From a virus, in the IMG/VR virus record IMGVR_UViG_3300029985_000050, positions 1-56,130 of that record: DNA of 56,130 nt; one strand, written 5' to 3'. Made by a program: the position numbers and the translations under genes. The notes under the pieces are model-generated. The model saw only the letters and a list, made by a program, of their open reading frames with translations. It was not told the origin of the DNA and did no database searches. Positions 1 to 5,703 of this stretch are shown here, in pieces (the first letter of the stretch is position 1; each line of letters starts with the position of its first letter).

Positions 1-1
1 C

Positions 2-157
2 GGGGCGGATGCTGACGACTTCGACAAATACTGCTCTCCGAACTTCAATGATTTTCGGAATAAAGCCAGTACGCTACTCCAGCTTTTAGAGCGCCAGCTC
101 GAGGTGGGGCTATTGTCTGGTTTTCTTGGAATTTTCCGCCCAAGGACTCAAAAATAA
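2..157 (+). CDS. 3' end of a cassette gene, unknown function (partial)
   Basis: An open frame enters from the left edge and runs 51 codons to a TAA at 155-157, ending in RPRTQK. The peptide has a mixed hydrophilic and leucine-rich composition (LLQLLERQLEVGLLSG) that looks like real protein, but no family is recognisable. It lies about 265 bases before the first attC site, so it is probably the gene or first gene of the leftmost cassette. The start is outside the window. Confidence 0.5.
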   Translation, partial: GADADDFDKYCSPNFNDFRNKASTLLQLLERQLEVGLLSGFLGIFRPRTQK

Positions 158-421
158 ATACAACTCCAAAAACAGACCACCAAGACCTTGAAGAAACTCT
201 ATCACAGGGTCCTCACTTATTTTTCCGAGGTTAGCTCTTCGATCACGCAGATACGTTCAGACACCCCAGAGCATTCAGAATCCACAGCCACTGCCTATAC
301 GCAAGCCCGTGGATACTCCAAGAGTTGTAGATACCGTTTACAAACAAAAGAAAAAAGCAAGTGAATTGCAGATAGATAGCCCACTTATTCACAAACATGA
401 TTCAACCCCTCCTGCAACCCC
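158..421 (+). other. Cassette segment without a confident gene
   Basis: No ATG-initiated gene is supported. One frame after the 155 stop stays open to 362 without an ATG. Another frame toward the attC reads a proline- and lysine-rich stretch (PVDTPRVVDTVYKQ) resembling the low-complexity linkers of the membrane proteins in the next cassettes, so this may be a decayed member of that family. I see no promoter or hairpin here. Confidence 0.4.
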
Positions 422-486
422 ACCTAACAATCCGCTTCCACCGGCGATTTGGCTTCGCCAAACGCGGTGAAGACGGAGCGTTAGGT
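422..486 (+). repeat. attC-like site 1
   Basis: Outer boxes acctaac (422-428) and gttaggt (480-486) pair. Inside them are an imperfect stem (ccgcttccaccg against cggtgaagacgg) with unpaired bases and a top hairpin TTTGGC-ttc-GCCAAA. This is the architecture of an integron attC: paired R and L boxes, extrahelical bases and a variable terminal structure. Site 4 has the same plan with a different but still complementary top stem. Confidence 0.85.
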
Positions 487-507
487 GGACGCCTACGCGG
501 CGCAGCG

Positions 508-548
508 ATGAAATGGAACAAACCATGAAAATAGCTGCAAATGAATAA
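508..548 (+). promoter_or_regulatory. Chain of two overlapping mini-ORFs leading into the 541 gene
   Basis: Directly after the attC, ATG at 508 opens MKWNKP, whose stop TGA (526-528) overlaps the ATG at 525. That opens MKIAANE, whose stop TAA (546-548) overlaps the ATG of the cassette gene at 541. No good Shine-Dalgarno is visible before 541, so termination-reinitiation along this chain is a likely route of translation. The arrangement recurs, with different mini-peptides, in the next cassettes. Confidence 0.55.
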
Positions 549-1431
549 CCGCAAAATAGCTGCAATTTTGATAGCTGCATTCGCATGGTCAGTACCCAAT
601 GCCTACGCACAAGAAAATAACCCCGAAAACAAACATGCAGATAGCGCCAGCCAATGGAAGGGTACTAGAGTCCATGTGCTTAAAGCAAACACGATTGTAC
701 CTCAAAAGCCTATCGCCAGGGTTGGCATACTCGCCGTTGACTCCCTCGTAATTAAGAATCCAATTTGCGTAGTCTTCAGTCCGACGATCATACCGCCTGT
801 CAAGATGGCCGATGAAGGCCCCAAGGCAGATAAGCAAAATTCCACCGCAAATGAGCCATTCTTTACAAAATGGAAAGATGTCATTGCCGCCCTCGGTATG
901 TTCGGTGCGCTGGGGGTTTCCCTCGGAGCCCTGTGTATCTCCATACGCGCTCTGCACTACACCGGCAACCTGTTCCGAGTCACACGAAACGGAGCTGCGT
1001 CGCAAATTAGGGAGAGCAAAAACCTTATTGGAATCACTTCGGATACTGCCAATAGGCAGCTTCGGGCTTACGTTGGAATCACCGATGTGCGAAGCTACGC
1101 CGACAAGGTGACGTTCGGCATTAGCAACTACGGGCAAACCCCGGCCCAAGATGTTCTGGTTTGGGCGAACTGTGGGGAAACTGCCTTGTCTACCGAAGAT
1201 CTCAAAACTTTTCGCGAGAATGATGTGTCTGCCGGAACTTTGTGGCCTGGAAATCTGACGCGAAGAGGTGTGGATCGGAATGGCCTCGAGAGCCCGTTTA
1301 CCTTTCGCGGTGTGCTCACCTACACCGATATTTTCAAAAAATCCCACACCACCACATTCCAATACTTCGTGATGGACATTCCTGGGATTCACAAATCCGG
1401 CCCCCACGACAAAGGAAACTCCTTCACATAG
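541..1431 (+). CDS. Cassette-borne secreted/membrane protein, paralog A
   Basis: 296 residues. It opens with a typical signal peptide (MNNRKIAAILIAAFA, probable cut after NAYA) followed by a low-complexity linker. A hydrophobic segment near residues 120-145 (GMFGALGVSLGALCISI) is a likely membrane helix. Then comes a domain with RQLRAYVGI, NYGQTPAQDVLVW and YTDIFKKSHTTTFQY. These motifs match a widespread uncharacterised bacterial membrane-protein family that I know only by pattern (RAYV, N-G-TPA, D-FG...TF). Related proteins follow at 1568, 2488 and 3404. The start is chosen for the signal peptide and its identity with the paralogs. Function unknown. Confidence 0.8.
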   Translation: MNNRKIAAILIAAFAWSVPNAYAQENNPENKHADSASQWKGTRVHVLKANTIVPQKPIARVGILAVDSLVIKNPICVVFSPTIIPPVKMADEGPKADKQNSTANEPFFTKWKDVIAALGMFGALGVSLGALCISIRALHYTGNLFRVTRNGAASQIRESKNLIGITSDTANRQLRAYVGITDVRSYADKVTFGISNYGQTPAQDVLVWANCGETALSTEDLKTFRENDVSAGTLWPGNLTRRGVDRNGLESPFTFRGVLTYTDIFKKSHTTTFQYFVMDIPGIHKSGPHDKGNSFT

Positions 1432-1449
1432 CAAAATGAACGAAATTAC

Positions 1450-1513
1450 ACCTAACAATGCCGTTCCTCCGGGATTCCGCTGCGCTCCACCCGGAGAACA
1501 GGCTCCGTTAGGT
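1450..1513 (+). repeat. attC-like site 2
   Basis: acctaac at 1450-1456 pairs with gttaggt at 1507-1513. The inner arms ttcctccgg and ccggagaa pair with a bulge. The whole 64-base site is identical to site 5, and so are about 20 bases after it, which points to recent copying of a cassette boundary. Confidence 0.87.
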
Positions 1514-1554
1514 GGACGCCTACGCGGCGCAGCGATTGATGAGATAGCTGCAAA

Positions 1555-1575
1555 ATGAAAGCAACAAATGAATAA
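1555..1575 (+). promoter_or_regulatory. Overlapping mini-ORF before the 1568 gene
   Basis: ATG at 1555 encodes MKATNE and its TAA (1573-1575) overlaps the ATG of the next gene at 1568 by eight bases. This is the same geometry as at 525-548 with a different peptide, which suggests that the overlap rather than the peptide is conserved. Confidence 0.5.
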
Positions 1576-2344
1576 CCGCAAAATAGCTGCAATTTTGATA
1601 GCTGCATTTTCATTTGCAAACGTCTACGGTCAAAAAAGCGGCAATGCTGATGACAAAGCAAATGGCGCACCCAATTCCAAACAAGTAGAGAAAAAAGGAA
1701 ATGATTCGAGCGATTACCGCCGCCACCATGTAGGTCAAGCCCCACTGTCTATCGAAGCGGTCGATACCCCAGTAGTCAAGATCGTAACCACGACAAATAC
1801 CGAAAACTGCCAGGAGAAAGAAAGCAACTACCCCTACTGCCGAATAAAGCAGTGGTTCGTGGACAACAAAGACCTGCTCTCGGGAATCGCTACGATTATT
1901 GCGGCAATTGGCGTCTGCATCAGCATTTTTGTTGCCCGAAACACGCAGAGTGTGGGACGTAGGCAGCTGCGCGCATATCTTGGAATTTCCGAGTTTGGTC
2001 TCAGCACCTCCTGCGTGATGTTCACCATTAAGAACTACGGATTGACGCCGGCAAAGAAAGTGCGCATTTGGTGTGATTGTCCCGATACAGAAAGATGGCC
2101 TGCGCTGATAAAGTGGCTTCCGAAGCACGGTATTTCCGACGGAGATCTCATGTGGCCCGGGGATACCTTGGACCGGAAAAGTGTTCGAGTCGGATTGACC
2201 GAGGAATTTTTTGCGAACGGTAAAATCAGCTACACCGATGTCTTTGGGAACCGGCAAGTGACGACATTCCAGTACTCGATTCAGAAAGGCCCTAGTGGGA
2301 TTCTTCGATGCGTTGCTCACACCAAAGGCAATTCCGCCACATAG
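1568..2344 (+). CDS. Cassette-borne secreted/membrane protein, paralog B
   Basis: 258 residues. The signal peptide MNNRKIAAILIAAF is encoded by nearly the same DNA as in the 541 gene, but the mature chain has diverged. A membrane helix lies near residues 103-120 (GIATIIAAIGVCISIFV), followed at once by GRRQLRAYLGI, then NYGLTPAKKVRIW and YTDVFGNRQVTTFQY. It ends GNSAT like its paralogs. Alone in its cassette between attC sites 2 and 3. Family function unknown; it probably has a soluble C-terminal domain after one membrane helix. Confidence 0.8.
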   Translation: MNNRKIAAILIAAFSFANVYGQKSGNADDKANGAPNSKQVEKKGNDSSDYRRHHVGQAPLSIEAVDTPVVKIVTTTNTENCQEKESNYPYCRIKQWFVDNKDLLSGIATIIAAIGVCISIFVARNTQSVGRRQLRAYLGISEFGLSTSCVMFTIKNYGLTPAKKVRIWCDCPDTERWPALIKWLPKHGISDGDLMWPGDTLDRKSVRVGLTEEFFANGKISYTDVFGNRQVTTFQYSIQKGPSGILRCVAHTKGNSAT

Positions 2345-2365
2345 CAAAACAAATGAACAAATCAC

Positions 2366-2430
2366 ACCTAACACGCGCCTTCCACCCGGATTCCGGCAAG
2401 CCGGAACCGTGTGAAGAGCGGGCGTTAGGT
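2366..2430 (+). repeat. attC-like site 3
   Basis: acctaac at 2366-2372 pairs with gttaggt at 2424-2430. The top of the structure is a clear hairpin, ttccggc-aa-gccggaa. The stem sequence differs from the other sites while the boxes and length stay constant, as expected of attC sites. Confidence 0.85.
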
Positions 2431-2456
2431 GGACGCCTACGCGGCGCAGCGATGAA

Positions 2457-2495
2457 ATGAACAAAGCAACAATGGAAATAGCTGCAAATGAATAA
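2457..2495 (+). promoter_or_regulatory. Overlapping mini-ORF before the 2488 gene
   Basis: ATG at 2457 encodes MNKATMEIAANE and stops with TAA at 2493-2495, overlapping the ATG of the cassette gene at 2488. A shorter ATG AAA TGA at 2452-2460 overlaps its start, again forming a chain. Confidence 0.5.
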
Positions 2496-3237
2496 CCGCA
2501 AAATAGCTGCAACTTTGATAGCTGCAATAGCGTCATCGGTACATTCCCAAGAGATAAGGGATGTTCACTATACTTCGCACATTACCGCACAGATAGCAGC
2601 AAAAGATACCGCAAACGATACCCAAACCCCCAATCATCCATCGAAGCGCGGAGATACGGCCAAGCGTCGCGAAGGAAATACCGATACAGGGGCCAAAAAT
2701 AATGATCCCAAGAAATCCGATGAACTTTTCCCAGCTGCAAATTTCCTCAAGGTGCTTGCTACAGACTATGGTAATGATATTCTGGCGCTCATCGCATTGG
2801 GGGCTCTCGCCGCTGGTATCTGGACTGCCTGGATTACTCGCACTAACGGAAATCGGCAACTTCGGGGCTACGTTGGTGTCGAGGATCTGATTTTTGCCGA
2901 TCCCCACACCACGCTCACAATTAAGAACTATGGGCAAACGCCCGCTAGTGATGTGAAAGTCTGGCTTGACTGGGGTTCTCCCTCGAAGGACTCTACTACG
3001 CTCAGAGGAGATCCTCAAGGGCAGGTATTTGAACGCGGAGTTATCAACCCTGCCAAAACCACTGCCTGTGCGCACCCGTGCAGAGGCCCAGTAACTGGAT
3101 TCTTTATCTATGGCACGATCAGCTACACCGACATTTTTGGCGAGAATCAAACAACTACTTTCCAATACATTGTCGGATACCCGCCCGGCAGGCACCCTAC
3201 CTGCACCGTCCATTCCGAAGGCAATTCCGCAACATGA
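2488..3237 (+). CDS. Cassette-borne secreted/membrane protein, paralog C
   Basis: 249 residues with signal peptide MNNRKIAATLIAAIASS. A polar linker precedes a membrane helix near residues 95-112 (ILALIALGALAAGIWTAW), then NRQLRGYVGVEDL, NYGQTPASDVKVWLDW and YTDIFGENQTTTFQY. It is the third copy of the same domain plan. The mature part is well diverged from its neighbours although the first 40 coding bases are almost identical, which suggests exchange or conservation of the header. It fills its cassette between attC sites 3 and 4. Confidence 0.8.
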   Translation: MNNRKIAATLIAAIASSVHSQEIRDVHYTSHITAQIAAKDTANDTQTPNHPSKRGDTAKRREGNTDTGAKNNDPKKSDELFPAANFLKVLATDYGNDILALIALGALAAGIWTAWITRTNGNRQLRGYVGVEDLIFADPHTTLTIKNYGQTPASDVKVWLDWGSPSKDSTTLRGDPQGQVFERGVINPAKTTACAHPCRGPVTGFFIYGTISYTDIFGENQTTTFQYIVGYPPGRHPTCTVHSEGNSAT

Positions 3238-3258
3238 CAAAACAAGTGAACAAACCCC

Positions 3259-3323
3259 ACCTAACAATCCGCTTCCACCGACGATCCCACTTCGTGGGAC
3301 GCGGTGAAGACGGAGCGTTAGGT
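3259..3323 (+). repeat. attC-like site 4
   Basis: acctaac at 3259-3265 pairs with gttaggt at 3317-3323. It matches site 1 almost base for base except in the top hairpin, which is TCCCAC-ttc-GTGGGA here and TTTGGC-ttc-GCCAAA in site 1. This compensatory change supports a selected fold. Confidence 0.87.
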
Positions 3324-3350
3324 GGACCCTCCGGGCGGGATTTAGCTGCA

Positions 3351-3407
3351 ATGAACGAAATAGCTGCAATGGGAATAGCTGCAATGAACGAAATGAACAA
3401 ATCGTGA
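3351..3407 (+). promoter_or_regulatory. Overlapping upstream ORF before the 3404 gene
   Basis: MNEIAAMGIAAMNEMNKS is encoded from 3351 and its TGA (3405-3407) overlaps the GTG start at 3404. The DNA repeats the tagctgcaatg unit seen in the headers of the other cassettes, so it is probably a rearranged version of the same header. Confidence 0.5.
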
Positions 3408-4300
3408 AAATAGCGGCAATACTGCTCATCGCAATTTCTATTGCTGGTGCTGATTCAATACCACGCATTAAAGACTCCATCCCGAAAGACTCTGTACGCA
3501 ATCCCAAGATGGAAAGCGCTGTCCACAATCAGCCCGGCACTGATAAACACCCAGCGAAGGTGGATTCTGTGCCGCCCCGTCCCCGGGTAGTTCTCGGCAG
3601 TCCACAGCGCAGCGTAAATTCTACCACAAAACACGATTCCATTGAGGGCCAGAGTAACCAAGTAGCAAATAGCGGCAAAAAGATAGACTCTCCTTGGGCA
3701 CTCATTTGGGTAGCTGTTGCTGCCATCGCGGCTTTGATTCCGGCGCTCTTTGGCCCAGCTCCCATTATCGCTGCGTTCAGATGGCTCAACTCCCGAAATC
3801 GCCGAGGTATTCCCAAGGCTGGCGCTGCCGACCAACAACCGATTAGCACAGCCCCGCCGCAAATTATTACCGCTGCCACGCAGCGACTTCCCAACCCTAC
3901 CGCGCAACAACCGATAATTCAGATTTTGGACATTCTTTACAAAAGAAACAGTACAGTCCTCACGATCACAAACCAAGGTTTGGCCCCAGCTAGATCCGCT
4001 GAAGTCTGGGCATCCTGCGGAGAGGTCGCACAGACTACCGAGGTTCTCCAAAGAATTCCCGGGGAGCCTCGTCACCTCGGTGTAATCGCGCCAGCCAGTG
4101 TCTGCACGCTCAATGCACCCAAAGAAGAGGATCTTCACCTCCCCTACTTCGTGTACGGACGAGCCACCTACGTTGATTCTTTTGGGGTGCCCCATCTCGA
4201 TACTTTTCAATGCGTAATCACCGGCATCGAATCCGGATCTTGGAATTTCCATTCCGAAGGCAATTCCACCACACAGCAAAATGAACGAAATTCTACCTAA
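3404..4300 (+). CDS. Cassette-borne secreted/membrane protein, divergent paralog D
   Basis: 298 residues from GTG. Signal peptide MKIAAILLIAISIAGA, then a proline-rich linker and a strong hydrophobic segment near residues 100-128 (ALIWVAVAAIAALIPALFG). The C-terminal domain keeps NQGLAPARSAEVWASCG and YVDSFGVPHLDTFQC but lacks the RQLRAYVG strip of the other three, so it is a remote member. The TAA stop (4298-4300) lies inside the first box of attC site 5. The start is chosen because it begins the signal peptide and overlaps the upstream ORF stop. Function unknown. Confidence 0.75.
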   Translation: MKIAAILLIAISIAGADSIPRIKDSIPKDSVRNPKMESAVHNQPGTDKHPAKVDSVPPRPRVVLGSPQRSVNSTTKHDSIEGQSNQVANSGKKIDSPWALIWVAVAAIAALIPALFGPAPIIAAFRWLNSRNRRGIPKAGAADQQPISTAPPQIITAATQRLPNPTAQQPIIQILDILYKRNSTVLTITNQGLAPARSAEVWASCGEVAQTTEVLQRIPGEPRHLGVIAPASVCTLNAPKEEDLHLPYFVYGRATYVDSFGVPHLDTFQCVITGIESGSWNFHSEGNSTTQQNERNST

Positions 4301-4358
4301 CAATGCCGTTCCTCCGGGATTCCGCTGCGCTCCACCCGGAGAACAGGCTCCGTTAGGT
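4295..4358 (+). repeat. attC-like site 5
   Basis: acctaac at 4295-4301 pairs with gttaggt at 4352-4358. The site is identical to site 2 over its full 64 bases. It contains the stop codon of the preceding gene, and a second frame stays open straight through it into the next ORF. Confidence 0.87.
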
Positions 4359-4379
4359 GGACGCCTACGCGGCGCAGCG

Positions 4380-4574
4380 ATGAAATGGAACAAAGCAACA
4401 ATGGATTTTGAACTATTCCGGTATGAATCCTCAGCATTATTCCAATTACTCATGAAACTAGACAAGAAGAAGCCTGGGAAAGACGATTTGAATGTTTGGA
4501 GTTCCCCTGATTGGAACGCATTCAACGTCGCCGTATTGGAGTTATTGTGCATTGCTGAACGACAGCTCAGATGA
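4380..4574 (+). CDS. Small cassette protein, unknown
   Basis: 64 residues if read from the ATG at 4380, where the usual header mini-ORF (MKWNKAT) is fused in frame; 57 residues if started at the ATG at 4401 (MDFELFRYESS). The frame remains open upstream through attC site 5. The sequence is hydrophilic with a helical leucine-rich end (FNVAVLELLCIAERQLR). It has no signal peptide, unlike the preceding cassette genes, and matches no family I recognise. Confidence 0.5.
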   Translation: MKWNKATMDFELFRYESSALFQLLMKLDKKKPGKDDLNVWSSPDWNAFNVAVLELLCIAERQLR

Positions 4575-4663
4575 CATCCAGAACCTTCAGCAACCCCCAA
4601 AAACCTATTGCCGAACCTACCCACGGAAAGATTTGGAGCCACAAATCAACGATCCACATTTAA
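4571..4663 (+). CDS. Possible 30-residue ORF overlapping the 4380 gene
   Basis: ATGA at 4571 overlaps the TGA of the preceding gene and encodes a 30-residue basic peptide ending in STIHI. Only the coupled start supports it. Confidence 0.2.
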   Translation: MTSRTFSNPQKPIAEPTHGKIWSHKSTIHI

Positions 4664-4695
4664 AATCTCCCAGTTCGTCGGTGGAATGAACAAAT
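4663..4695 (+). repeat. 33-base direct repeat, copy 1
   Basis: Matches 5318-5350 with one mismatch. Copy 2 sits just before attC site 6 in the position normally taken by a cassette end, whereas copy 1 runs directly into a header-like sequence with no attC between. This marks a probable lost cassette boundary. Confidence 0.7.
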
Positions 4696-4712
4696 CATGG
4701 TAATGGCTGCAA

Positions 4713-4775
4713 ATGAATAACCACAAAATAGCTGCAATGAGCAGCCGAACAGCAAACAACAAAGGAACGAAATGA
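4713..4775 (+). promoter_or_regulatory. Header remnant ORF overlapping the 4772 gene
   Basis: MNNHKIAAMSSRTANN... is encoded from 4713. Its first bases are almost the same as the signal-peptide header of the 541, 1568 and 2488 genes. Here it stops after 20 codons and its TGA overlaps the ATG at 4772, so the header has been turned into an upstream ORF. Confidence 0.5.
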
Positions 4776-5059
4776 GCCACTCCACTTTTCGCGAAGCAAT
4801 CCTTCCGTACCACATCCAAGCAAATTCGGACGGAACCCACACGGTGAGGAATCGCCAAAATGCGCCGATCTTCGAAAATATCCGATTTGAAAAATTGCCG
4901 CCGAAAACTGCCGCCAAAATTTCATTCAATGGGTCTGAAGACATCTCGAGCGTGTATCTGTACTGGGGAGGTGCTCCCCCGAAAACCAAGAAGCTCAAGG
5001 CGGAGTACTTTCTACGCCTTGCTCTGCTGTGCGATCTTTCGGTCACACACGAGGCGTAA
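4772..5059 (+). CDS. Small cassette protein, unknown
   Basis: 95 residues, with a plausible ribosome-binding site (aaagga, 6 bases ahead of ATG). The sequence PYHIQANSDGTHTVRNRQN suggests a beta-rich N-terminus, followed by KISFNGSEDISSVYLYWGG and a helical end. It looks like a small protein family of cassettes and mobile elements, but I cannot name it. Its last 48 bases overlap the convergent gene at 5012. No signal peptide. Confidence 0.55.
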   Translation: MSHSTFREAILPYHIQANSDGTHTVRNRQNAPIFENIRFEKLPPKTAAKISFNGSEDISSVYLYWGGAPPKTKKLKAEYFLRLALLCDLSVTHEA

Positions 5060-5314
5060 TGCTTCCCAGAAGGAAATGGCTCCAGGAATGTCCTTCGCAT
5101 TTTCGCAAGCCAGCGCGATGGAGTCGGCGGGAACGTCGTGATTTTCCCACTCCTCCATCACACGCTTTTTGCCGAAGTGCTCCAGGAGAATGTCGGCATT
5201 CTTTGTTTTTCCGCAACCCTGCGGGCCCCAGATCAAGACGCCACGGACTTTCACATCCTTGGGATTCTTGTGGCCTGGCTTCTTCGGGGAATAGGTCTCA
5301 AAGGGACTTCCCAT
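5012..5314 (-). CDS. Small P-loop protein in reverse orientation
   Basis: 100 residues. VRGVLIWGPQGCGKTKNADILLEHFG contains a clear Walker A loop (GPQGCGKT, residues 30-37). The rest (ADSIALACENAKDIPGAISFWEALRL) has no obvious Walker B, so it is either a minimal or a truncated ATPase. It resembles short ATP-binding proteins encoded in prophages. It is the only gene in the array that opposes the cassette direction, and so would need its own promoter; none is clear. Function unknown. Confidence 0.6.
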   Translation of the reverse strand: MGSPFETYSPKKPGHKNPKDVKVRGVLIWGPQGCGKTKNADILLEHFGKKRVMEEWENHDVPADSIALACENAKDIPGAISFWEALRLVCDRKIAQQSKA

Positions 5315-5317
5315 TTC

Positions 5318-5350
5318 AAATCTCCCAGTTCGTCGGTGAAATGAACAAAT
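5318..5350 (+). repeat. 33-base direct repeat, copy 2
   Basis: Second copy of the repeat at 4663-4695, placed immediately upstream of attC site 6. It overlaps nothing coding. Confidence 0.7.
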
Positions 5351-5363
5351 GCAAGAAAATCAC

Positions 5364-5428
5364 ACCTAACGCCGCCTGTTCACGGTGGCCGGACGCAGTC
5401 CGGCCACCGTGAACAGGCGGCGTTAGGC
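5364..5428 (+). repeat. attC-like site 6, perfect palindrome
   Basis: acctaac at 5364-5370 and gttaggc at 5422-5428. Positions 5365-5394 and 5398-5427 are exact reverse complements (30 bp) around a three-base loop gca, with no unpaired bases. Known attC sites normally carry extrahelical bases that fix recombination polarity; this one does not. On the minus strand it is followed within a few bases by gattttctt, so it may also terminate the packaging operon. It is the last site before the phage genes. Confidence 0.75.
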
Positions 5429-5472
5429 TCAGAATATAGTTTCACAACTCTGAAAATCCAACAACTTTCTGC

Positions 5473-5703
5473 TCACCCCGCTCGAAGGGAGTTCGAGGTG
5501 GTGCTGGTGGCCCTGTCGGACTTCAAAACGGGCTTGGGAGGGCTCGCAACTTCGTCATCGGTCCTGAATCTGGCCCGCTCCACGACCTCGATATCGACTT
5601 TCGAAGGTGCGTCGGAGTTGATGTGCAGCGAAATGGAGCCGTGATGCATGGATTTTGCCCTTTTGACGATGAATTCTAGCGTTTCGTCGCTGATTTCGGC
5701 CAT
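5473..5703 (-). CDS. Small phage protein, DUF2292-like
   Basis: 76 residues. The core LEFIVKRAKSMHHGSISLHINSD...VDIEVVERARF has the pattern of DUF2292 phage proteins, which have a short helix then a Y/HGSI-type strand and a basic end. Its ATG directly abuts the portal stop on the minus strand, so it is the last gene of the packaging operon here. Head genes would normally follow, but the cassette array begins instead. Confidence 0.55.
   Translation of the reverse strand: MAEISDETLEFIVKRAKSMHHGSISLHINSDAPSKVDIEVVERARFRTDDEVASPPKPVLKSDRATSTTSNSLRAG

Larger units (their letters stand above)
1..5428 (+). mobile_element. Integron-type gene cassette array (right end)
   Basis: Six inverted-repeat sites of the attC form recur at 422, 1450, 2366, 3259, 4295 and 5364. 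Each starts with acctaac (fits RYYYAAC) and ends with gttaggt or gttaggc (fits GTTRRRY), 64-65 bases apart, with one or two genes between successive sites. Most genes read in the same direction, as in integron arrays. The stretch is visibly AT-richer than the phage genes that follow. No integrase gene or attI is seen; given gene polarity they would lie left of the window. It could alternatively be a sedentary cluster of attC-lacking-integrase cassettes carried by the phage. Confidence 0.82.

Noticed and set aside
589-2536. Minus-strand ORFs over the cassette genes
   Set aside because: Antisense of the paralogous membrane proteins and attC sites; the shared segments (IAAPRRRPPN) are just translated attC flanks.
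421-5428. CRISPR array or simple inverted-repeat family
   Set aside because: Spacing is hundreds of bases with full genes between, repeats vary inside while boxes are constant, and no cas genes are present; attC fits better.
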